Below are positions 57,582 to 64,000 of a stretch of DNA of 64,000 nt, piece after piece. The stretch is from Marinomonas profundimaris (GTDB lineage Bacteria; Pseudomonadota; Gammaproteobacteria; Pseudomonadales; Marinomonadaceae). The DNA is taken from contig NZ_AYOZ01000061.1 of the NCBI RefSeq assembly GCF_000508165.1, forward strand, positions 121,587 to 185,586. Reading direction: 5' to 3'. The position numbers and the translations under genes are program-made. The notes beneath the pieces are model-generated. The model did not search any database and had not been told where the DNA came from. It saw nothing but the letters and a program-made list of their open reading frames with translations. Numbering within the stretch: position 1 is the first letter of the stretch; each line of letters opens with the position of its first letter.

Positions 57582-57869
57582 GGCTCCTATAAAATTGTGA
57601 TTATGTTTGAATATTTTGAAAATCTAACCAATGGACTATGCGCTAAAAAAACCATCCTCATAGCACTGAGCTTATTGACATCATGGACTCATTAACCAAG
57701 AACAAGTGGATAGATCTTACCCGAAATGACAACAGAGAAGCGCTTATTATTTCCAGACTTAGCGATAGCCCACACTATTTCAACTAGATTGATACGTTAC
57801 CATCTATTGAAATGAATGCGCATACAGACGATGTCACTTACAAAGTCCGAAGATAGCTATCTTCAATAA
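57582..57869. other. Intergenic region with a possible broken small ORF
   Basis: 288 bases. On the plus strand an ORF from 57683 has an in-frame TAG at 57785 and stays open after it to 57856 (57 codons in total). No family is recognised and no strong ribosome site is visible. The rest is AT-rich and may hold the carrier gene's promoter. Confidence 0.4.
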
Positions 57870-58328
57870 TCAAACAAAGCCAAATTGCCTATTAAATTCC
57901 ACAATTTTGGCATCACGCATATCTTTGAGCGCCTTTAACCCTTCCTCAGCATGCGCCTCAACGGCGACGAAGTTATGGCTATTACTTGCAACCACTCCGC
58001 GCTCTTTTTCATACTGATCCAACAATGCATCAAAATCTTCTTGATACGCCTCTTCAATCAGCGCCAAGGCCATTTGATGCTGGTAGTTTGTTTGCGGCGC
58101 CACGTACTTTTGGATATAAGCCAACGAATTATCCAAATAAAGGTGATTGAGCGAATCAGCCTGCTGTTTGACACGTTTAAGGGCACCTTTTCGATCATCA
58201 CAAAGCACTCTTGCCTGAAGCGCTTCGGTATCATACCCCATATCAGTCTGTGCAAAACTGGCAGGTATCGTATTTAAAACAAGGATAGCGGTTAGAGACT
58301 GCAGCTTTTTAAAAAAATATTTTTTCAT
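57870..58328 (-). CDS. Hypothetical secreted protein
   Basis: I do not recognise this 152-residue protein. It starts with a signal peptide (KKYFFKKLQSLTAILVL, cleavage likely after PASFAQ) and is then mostly helical and charged, with no membrane segment. GGAA six bases before the ATG at 58328 was used to choose the start over two earlier ATG codons. It follows the DASS carrier on the same strand after 170 bases. Confidence 0.75.
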   Translation of the reverse strand: MKKYFFKKLQSLTAILVLNTIPASFAQTDMGYDTEALQARVLCDDRKGALKRVKQQADSLNHLYLDNSLAYIQKYVAPQTNYQHQMALALIEEAYQEDFDALLDQYEKERGVVASNSHNFVAVEAHAEEGLKALKDMRDAKIVEFNRQFGFV

Positions 58329-58498
58329 ACTCATTTCCATTCGAACAACATTGCCCATCGCCAAACCTGCATTGACTCAAAAAAACGCAGCCGTATGGGA
58401 ACGAAAGACATTTTATTAAGCACAGTAAAACCACACAATGACGATAATGAAGATCCTCAATCAAACCTTAAATTCCGCAAATTATTTAAGTTAAGGCC

Positions 58499-59965
58499 TC
58501 ACCAATATCCGAGTACTTTCCACCACAACCCGCCAACCACCCCCCAAACTAATAAATTAACCACACTCATGATAAAACCCATGATCCACCAGTCCTCCAT
58601 GGAAACATAACCAGAGCCAAAAATAATGGGCGATGTGCCTGTTGCATAGTGCGTCAACGTCATCATTAAAGATGACGCACCAGCGAGCAAGAGACCTAAA
58701 TACAAAGGTGGCGCTCCTAACGCTAGCCCAGCAGCATAGAAGGCCGCAAACATAGCGGTGATATGCGCAGTCGTACTGGCGAAAAAATAATGCGCGTAAA
58801 AATACACCGCCACCAAAATCACAACAGAGAAAACCCAATCGAATCCTAATTGAGCAATATTGGCCTCAACAACCGAGGAAAACCAATGGACCAATCCTAA
58901 CTTATTTAAAAAAGTCGCCATCATTACCAATGCAGAAAACCACACAACGGTATCCCACGCAGATTTTTCCTTCAGCACATCATCCCAACTGAGCACGCCC
59001 GTTACCAACAAAATAGATAGTCCCAAGAAGGCAACAGCGGTTGTATTTACCGCATAATCAGGCCCAAAAAATACTGCGGGTACGCCGGCCCATAAAACCA
59101 ACAACAGAGCAAAAACGCCGATCATGACTTTTTCACCATAAGACATGACACCCATTTCACTAAGTTTGGATTTCGCATAGTCTTTTGCATCTGGGGTGCG
59201 TTTAATTTCTGGGGGATAAACCGCATAAACCACTAAAGGAACCAAGGCAATACACAGTAAGCCAGGTAAAAGCGCAGCCAACGCCCATGTTCCCCAAGTA
59301 ATACTGATGCTCGAACCTGTCGCGTCTGCAATCAATTTAACGATTAGAGGGTTGGGCGCTGTCGCAGTAATAAACATCGCAGAAGTAATCGGATTAATAT
59401 GATAATTAACCAATGCAAGGTAATGCCCAATCTTGCGAGAAGTCCCCTCCTCTGGCATAGAGCCAAAACTTGTCGCGATGGACTTCATAATTGGATGAAT
59501 AATACCGCCTCCACGGGCGGTGTTACTTGGCGTTACTGGTGCGATAACCAATTCAGACAGCGCCAAGGCATAACCAATCCCTATGGTTTTTTTTCCGAAC
59601 AAGGAAATGAAGTAGTAGCCAATACGATTGCCCAAGCCCGTTTTAACCAAACCTCTTGAAATAATAATAGCAATACCTATCAACCAAATAAGCGAGTTCG
59701 AAAAACCACTCAAAGCGTCTTTGATCGCCGCAGAAGGACTGTCATTGGTTACACCTGTCATCGCCACTAAGGTAATGGCCAAAATCGCAATCGCACCAAT
59801 AGGCATCGCCTTACCGATAATAGCCACCACAGTACCAACAAACAAAGCCAGTAAATGCCATGCATTCGCCGTCACACCATCAGGGACAGGCACCGCAAAC
59901 CATAATAACAATGCAATTGCGATGGCAATCACGCCTGGGACAATATGCACATCAGAAACTTTCAT
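58499..59965 (-). CDS. DASS-family carboxylate transporter
   Basis: This 488-residue inner-membrane carrier belongs to the divalent anion:sodium symporter family, branch of CitT/2-oxoglutarate-malate translocators. It has about twelve to fourteen membrane segments and the signature APVTPSNTARGGGIIHPIMK. The C-terminal second repeat shows THYATGTSPIIFGSGY. The start at 59965 has GGGAG upstream; the open frame adds six codons. Substrate is probably a di- or tricarboxylate such as citrate, malate or 2-oxoglutarate. Confidence 0.92.
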   Translation of the reverse strand: MKVSDVHIVPGVIAIAIALLLWFAVPVPDGVTANAWHLLALFVGTVVAIIGKAMPIGAIAILAITLVAMTGVTNDSPSAAIKDALSGFSNSLIWLIGIAIIISRGLVKTGLGNRIGYYFISLFGKKTIGIGYALALSELVIAPVTPSNTARGGGIIHPIMKSIATSFGSMPEEGTSRKIGHYLALVNYHINPITSAMFITATAPNPLIVKLIADATGSSISITWGTWALAALLPGLLCIALVPLVVYAVYPPEIKRTPDAKDYAKSKLSEMGVMSYGEKVMIGVFALLLVLWAGVPAVFFGPDYAVNTTAVAFLGLSILLVTGVLSWDDVLKEKSAWDTVVWFSALVMMATFLNKLGLVHWFSSVVEANIAQLGFDWVFSVVILVAVYFYAHYFFASTTAHITAMFAAFYAAGLALGAPPLYLGLLLAGASSLMMTLTHYATGTSPIIFGSGYVSMEDWWIMGFIMSVVNLLVWGVVGGLWWKVLGYW

Positions 59966-60081
59966 AAAAACCACTCCCAGCATTTTAACAATCCCTCACC
60001 TAAGAAGGCACTTATATTAGACAATACTGCATTTAGAGATGGTGATAAGTGACATGTATCACGATTACTTATAGCGAGGAC

Positions 60082-60109
60082 AAAAAAAGGCTTGCCGAAG
60101 CAAGCCTTT
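60082..60109 (-). terminator. Terminator of rluC
   Basis: AAGGCTTGC-CGAA-GCAAGCCTT is a perfect 9-bp hairpin with a UUCG-type loop on the minus strand, followed by a run of T. It lies 40 bases past the rluC stop. Confidence 0.9.
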
Positions 60110-60148
60110 CCATAAACCACATCTTTATTGACTTCTAAATGAAAATTA

Positions 60149-61120
60149 TCATGAAAAGATGTCAGTTAGATTATTATTCATCAACGCTTGCCATTCTTTG
60201 TCGAGAGGGGCTTCAAACAACATGCGCTCACCATTTAACATAATATCCAAACGCGTCGCATGTAAGCACAAACGTTTAAAGCCAAGCGCTTTGGTTTCTT
60301 TCAACTGCTCTACGGTAGCGTATTTTTCGTCACCCACAATGGAATAACCCGCATATTGTGCATGCACTCGAATTTGATGTGTGCGTCCTGTGACCGGCTC
60401 ACACTCAACTAAACTGTACCCTTCAAACTGCCTTGCAAGTTTAAATCGTGTCAAACTTTCTTTGCCATCCGTATGAACTTTTACGACTCGCTCACCAGAC
60501 TTCAATTCATTTTTCAGTAAAGGGGCATTTACCTGAAGCTTTCTTTTTGGCCAACTCCCGTATACAAGCGCAAAGTAAGTTTTCTGGACGCCCTCTTTTT
60601 CGCGTAATGCCGTATGTAACTCTTTCAACACCGCACGTTTTTTGGCAATCATTATCAAGCCAGAAGTATCTCTATCTAGTCGATGAACCAGCTCAATAAA
60701 TTTCTCCAAAGGCCGCATTTGTCGAATCACCTCAATAAGCCCGAAGCTTAGGCCGCTACCGCCATGCACAGCCAAACCAGATGGCTTATTTACGACAATC
60801 AAACCTTTGTCTTCATAAACGATACGAGACTCGATCTCGTTTTTTAATCGATCAGACAACGTCGGTTTTTCGGATTCAGGCGCAATAACAATAGGGGCAA
60901 TTCGCACAATGTCTTCATTTTGAAGACGATAATCTGGTTTAGTACGTTTTTTATTAACGCGGATTTCACCCTTTCTTAAGAGATTGTAAATCTTTCCCTT
61001 TGGTACACCTTTCAAAAAAGTCACCAAGAAATTATCAATTCGCTGGCCCTCATTGTTCTCGTCTATGGTGACGTAACGCACCGCTGGACGCTCTACTAAG
61101 TTTTGTTCTGAGTCCGACAT
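60149..61120 (-). CDS. rluC: 23S rRNA pseudouridine synthase RluC (955/2504/2580)
   Basis: RluC makes three pseudouridines in 23S rRNA. The 323-residue protein has an S4 RNA-binding domain (about residues 18-90, with KGVPKGKIYNLLRKGEIRVN, here given as KGKIYNLLRKGEIRV) and a catalytic domain with the active-site aspartate in HRLDRDTSGLIM. The C-terminal GYSIVGDEKY and RLCLHATRL are typical. The open frame reaches 61225 but the first 35 codons are not family sequence; MSDSEQNLVERP is used. It is divergent from rne, as in E. coli. Confidence 0.95.
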   Translation of the reverse strand: MSDSEQNLVERPAVRYVTIDENNEGQRIDNFLVTFLKGVPKGKIYNLLRKGEIRVNKKRTKPDYRLQNEDIVRIAPIVIAPESEKPTLSDRLKNEIESRIVYEDKGLIVVNKPSGLAVHGGSGLSFGLIEVIRQMRPLEKFIELVHRLDRDTSGLIMIAKKRAVLKELHTALREKEGVQKTYFALVYGSWPKRKLQVNAPLLKNELKSGERVVKVHTDGKESLTRFKLARQFEGYSLVECEPVTGRTHQIRVHAQYAGYSIVGDEKYATVEQLKETKALGFKRLCLHATRLDIMLNGERMLFEAPLDKEWQALMNNNLTDIFS

Positions 61121-61145
61121 AAGCAAAGATTGGTTTCCTTTATAA

Positions 61146-61174
61146 TTGAAGCACTTAGTTTTTACTGTTATATT
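61146..61174 (+). promoter_or_regulatory. rne promoter
   Basis: TTGAAG (61146-61151), a 17-base spacer and TATATT (61169-61174) form a good sigma-70 promoter. Transcription would begin near 61181, giving a leader of about 414 bases. Confidence 0.6.
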
Positions 61175-61180
61175 CACATT

Positions 61181-61594
61181 CGCAAAGGGTAAGAGGCAAC
61201 AAAACACCTCGAAGATAAGATGCAAGAATTGAATGAAAATTGCCGAAGCGACACTTTGGCCCCTATCTTACCTCTGTAACAGTTAATCTTAAATAATAAA
61301 CCGCATGATTCGGAAAAATCCGCTTCAGTGGAAGGAACTCTCATTAAATTGCTCGACCGCGCGTTCGCGTTGTTCCGTAAAAAAGCAAAGAAACGAGACC
61401 GGTTTAAAGAGACTATTTAGTATTCATTAAGGCAGTGACCGCACAAAATCGTTTAACATAAAATAAACGAAGAAGCGTACTCCTCTTGCCAGGAAGGACT
61501 GAATGACTTGCTCTAATTCTGAGTCAAATTTATTAATGGTTACCCTATCGCTGCAGTGACTCTTTCGTATCAGCTAACAGAGTTCACACATACA
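61181..61594 (+). promoter_or_regulatory. Long 5' untranslated leader of rne
   Basis: In E. coli the rne leader (361 nt) is a structured RNase E target that gives feedback control. Here about 414 bases lie between promoter and start, with a GC-rich hairpin-like segment (CGCG-TT-CGCG in 61358-61372 region), AU-rich single-stranded stretches (CAAATTTATTAATGG) and a short ORF. No canonical ribosome site sits before the rne ATG. An rne5-like function is inferred from length and position. Confidence 0.5.
61503..61559 (+). CDS. Short ORF (18 aa) in the rne leader
   Basis: ATG at 61503 is preceded by AGGAAGGA at good spacing, while the rne ATG 35 bases after its stop is not. The peptide [18 protein letters not shown] has no known family. 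It could couple leader translation to rne expression, or be chance. Confidence 0.3.
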   Translation: MTCSNSESNLLMVTLSLQ

Positions 61595-64000
61595 ATGATT
61601 AGAATGCTTATAAATGCAACTCAACAAGAAGAGTTGCGCGTCGCCCTAGTAGACGGACAACGTCTATACGATCTTGATATTGAATCCGGTTCTCGCGAAC
61701 AGAAAAAATCCAACATTTACAAAGGCCGTATTACTCGTATTGAACCGAGTCTAGAAGCTGCTTTTGTTGATTTTGGCGCAGACCGTCATGGATTCTTGCC
61801 TTTAAAAGAAATTTCCAAAACTTACTTTTCTAAAAAATCCAACCACGAAGGCCGAATTAACATCAAAGATGTGTTAAGCGAAGGTCAAGAAGTGATTGTT
61901 CAAGTAGATAAAGAAGAACGCGGAAATAAAGGCGCAGCCCTTACTACCTTTGTCAGCCTTGCAGGACGTTATTTGGTGTTAATGCCAAACAACCCTCGTG
62001 CTGGTGGCATATCTCGTCGCATTGATGGCGACGACAGATCACACCTTAAAGAAGCAATGTCAGGCTTAAACACACCAGAAAACGGCGGACTGATTGTTCG
62101 TACCGCAGGTGTTGGCCGTTCAACTGAAGAGCTTCAGTGGGATTTGGACTACCTTGACACACTTTGGAGCTCTATTACCAAAGCTGCATCAGAAAAACCC
62201 GCTCCATTCTTAATTTATCAAGAAAGCAATATTGTGATTCGCGCCATTCGTGATTACTTACGCGAAGACATCGGCGAAGTATTGATTGATGAAAAAGACG
62301 CGTATCAAGATGCGATCAACTTTGTTATGCAAGTTATGCCGCATTTCAAATCACGCATCAAAATGTACACAGACTCGACCCCACTGTTTAACCGCTTCCA
62401 AATCGAATCTCAAATTGAGACCGCATTCCAACGCGAAGTACGCCTTCCGTCTGGTGGCTCTATTGTTATCGATCCAACAGAAGCCTTGGTTTCTATCGAC
62501 ATCAACTCCGCTCGCGCAACGAAAGGCGGTGACATTGAAGAAACAGCACTTCAAACAAACTTAGAAGCTGCGGATGAAATTGCTCGTCAGCTACGCTTAC
62601 GAGACATTGGCGGCTTGGTGGTTATCGACTTTATCGATATGACACCAGTACGCAATCAGAAAGAAGTTGAGACGCGCATGAAAAATGCGCTTGAAGCTGA
62701 CCGTGCACGCGTTCAAATTGGGCGTATTTCTCGTTTTGGCTTACTAGAGATGTCTCGTCAACGCTTGCGTCCATCGCTTGGCGAAACCAGTGGTATCGTT
62801 TGCCCTCGCTGTAATGGCCAAGGCTTCATTCGCGATGTTGAATCTCTAGCTCTTTCTGTTCTTCGCCTTATTGAAGAAGAGTGCTCTAAAGAACGCACCG
62901 CTCAAATTCGCGCAGTGCTACCAGTTTCCGTTGCCACTTTCTTGCTTAACGAAAAACGCACCAACATCGCGAAAATCGAAAAACGTAACAGCGTTCATAT
63001 TATCCTTGTGCCAAACCCACACATGGAAACACCTCACTTCGAAGTGGAACGTATTCGCGATGACAGTACCGTCGTTACTCAAAACGACAACAGCTACTCC
63101 ATTGTTGAAACACCAGAGCAGCCTCCTTACGAGCCTCGCCAGGCGAATGAAAACGTACGCCCACAAGCCGCGGTTACAAGCATTGCGCCAAAAGCACCAG
63201 CACCTGCGCATAGCACCCCAACACCGGCCGCTAAAGCAACTAAAAATACATCAACGAAGCCTAGCTTACTAAAACGCATTATGACGGCGCTGTTTGGGGA
63301 AACTCAAAACAAAACAAGTGCAAAAACAAAGCAAAAGCCAGCAAATAAAACCAGTTCAAGCGCACCAACACAAAGCGATCGCAGCCCTTCTAGCAAGACG
63401 AGCACCAATCGCACAAATAGAAACAAACGCAATGTTAAGCACCAAAATTCAGATCGTGACGACAATACGACGGAACAAAACCGTTCAACTCGTCAATCAC
63501 GTCGCGAACAAGCTGAAGCAGGAACAAAAGGCAATAACCGCAGAAACAACCGCGGAAACAAACAGGACTCACAAGATACTAAAGTTGAAAAGCAAGAGGC
63601 CGCAGTAAAAGCCCCTCGTCAACAACCAAAAGAGAAAATTGTTCCTGAAGTGAAAGAACGCAAACGCGATCGCAACGATAACCGCCGTCGCAATGGCAAG
63701 CTAAAGGACGAAGTTCTAGAAGCCACAAAACTTCAAGAACAAGAAGCTGTAACCCTGGCTGAAACCGCTCATAACGCTGAAATTGAAAAAAATGAAAATG
63801 GGGATGAGCCTCAACGCCGTTCACGTCGCTCTCGTCGTTCACGTCGTCCACAAAAAGAAGAAATCAACACGCAAGAAAGCACTGAATCAGAAAACGCTGA
63901 ACAGCAAGTTAAAGTTGAAGTCACTCAAGAGAAAGTGGACACAAAAGTAGAAACGACTGTAAAGAGTGAACCTGAAGCTGTTGAAGCTGTTGAAGCTGTT
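61595..64000 (+). CDS. rne: Ribonuclease E (partial, C-terminus beyond window)
   Basis: RNase E is the main endonuclease of mRNA decay and rRNA/tRNA maturation, and the scaffold of the degradosome. 802 codons are visible and the frame leaves the window. The N-terminal catalytic half begins [21 protein letters not shown], has the S1 domain (about 39-120), the DNase-I-like metal aspartates in [14 protein letters not shown], and the zinc-link CPRC (C403, C406). From about residue 510 the sequence is low-complexity, basic and Arg/Lys/Gln-rich, the degradosome scaffold and RNA-binding region, ending in EAV repeats. Confidence 0.97.
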   Translation, partial: MIRMLINATQQEELRVALVDGQRLYDLDIESGSREQKKSNIYKGRITRIEPSLEAAFVDFGADRHGFLPLKEISKTYFSKKSNHEGRINIKDVLSEGQEVIVQVDKEERGNKGAALTTFVSLAGRYLVLMPNNPRAGGISRRIDGDDRSHLKEAMSGLNTPENGGLIVRTAGVGRSTEELQWDLDYLDTLWSSITKAASEKPAPFLIYQESNIVIRAIRDYLREDIGEVLIDEKDAYQDAINFVMQVMPHFKSRIKMYTDSTPLFNRFQIESQIETAFQREVRLPSGGSIVIDPTEALVSIDINSARATKGGDIEETALQTNLEAADEIARQLRLRDIGGLVVIDFIDMTPVRNQKEVETRMKNALEADRARVQIGRISRFGLLEMSRQRLRPSLGETSGIVCPRCNGQGFIRDVESLALSVLRLIEEECSKERTAQIRAVLPVSVATFLLNEKRTNIAKIEKRNSVHIILVPNPHMETPHFEVERIRDDSTVVTQNDNSYSIVETPEQPPYEPRQANENVRPQAAVTSIAPKAPAPAHSTPTPAAKATKNTSTKPSLLKRIMTALFGETQNKTSAKTKQKPANKTSSSAPTQSDRSPSSKTSTNRTNRNKRNVKHQNSDRDDNTTEQNRSTRQSRREQAEAGTKGNNRRNNRGNKQDSQDTKVEKQEAAVKAPRQQPKEKIVPEVKERKRDRNDNRRRNGKLKDEVLEATKLQEQEAVTLAETAHNAEIEKNENGDEPQRRSRRSRRSRRPQKEEINTQESTESENAEQQVKVEVTQEKVDTKVETTVKSEPEAVEAVEAV
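63974..64000 (+). repeat. In-frame 9-base repeat in the rne tail
   Basis: GAAGCTGTT (Glu-Ala-Val) occurs three times in a row up to the window end and may continue. Short in-frame repeats in RNase E tails can vary in number between strains. Confidence 0.8.

Noticed and set aside
62871..63272. Open frames within rne in other phases, such as 62871-63272 and 63294-63608
   Set aside because: They are shadows of the basic, low-complexity rne coding sequence.
1..64000. tRNA, rRNA, CRISPR arrays, insertion sequences and prophage
   Set aside because: I looked for conserved tRNA-like ends, repeat-spacer patterns and transposase or phage genes and saw none.

Overview
The window looks like core chromosome of a marine gammaproteobacterium, most likely Oceanospirillales close to Marinomonas. 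This rests on the gene orders dapA-bamC-purC, rpmF-plsX-fabD-fabG-acpP-fabF without fabH, lexA...topA with two small Pseudomonas-type genes between them, divergent rluC/rne, a choline-O-sulfate locus (osmolyte use typical of marine and plant-associated bacteria), and AT-leaning DNA. I inferred this from gene content and protein recognition only; no database search was run. I see no rRNA, tRNA, CRISPR array, insertion sequence, prophage or attachment site.

Layout. 1-3.2 kb: start of a LolC/LolE-type permease, purC, bamC and dapA, all on the minus strand. 3.4-10.4 kb: bcp, an aldo/keto reductase divergent from a LysR regulator and an AEC carrier, then a choline-sulfate unit (LysR regulator divergent from betC and a ChoX-type binding protein). 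10.5-13.5 kb: queF, an ABC-2 exporter pair, a small conserved protein. 13.5-18.6 kb: the fatty-acid/phospholipid cluster fabF-acpP-fabG-fabD-plsX-rpmF-yceD. 18.7-26.7 kb: maf, a patatin-like protein, DUF4892, an alpha/beta hydrolase, sixA, DUF4389, gpsA, selO and an RhlB-type helicase. 26.8-33 kb: an SOS node (dinG and lexA divergent over two LexA boxes), two small conserved genes and topA. 33-38 kb: unknown genes, a universal stress protein, cysS, glnS. 38-44.3 kb: an azlCD exporter with a MarR-GNAT regulator, queC, queE, ppiB, lpxH, miaE. 44.4-50.9 kb: a pseudokinase/FGE-fold membrane protein, acnB, hpf, a DUF1275 protein. 51-60 kb: asd, leuB, leuD, leuC, a LysR regulator, an MFS carrier, a DASS carboxylate carrier. 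60-64 kb: rluC and the first 802 codons of rne.

The genes are mainly housekeeping: lysine/aspartate-family and leucine synthesis, fatty-acid synthesis, lipid A, queuosine, tRNA charging, topology and RNA decay. The accessory parts are choline-sulfate catabolism, the azl exporter, the AKR/LysR/AEC block and the two carriers near 57-60 kb. Many annotated starts were moved inward from the longest open frame, because the extension overlapped a neighbour and a better ribosome site or family N-terminus lay downstream.

I did not find a convincing new multi-gene system. The items most worth following are the pseudokinase-FGE fusion, the long rne leader with a short ORF carrying its own ribosome site, the short ORF before acnB, an insertion in AcnB, and the unexplained palindromes at the betC and glnS promoters.
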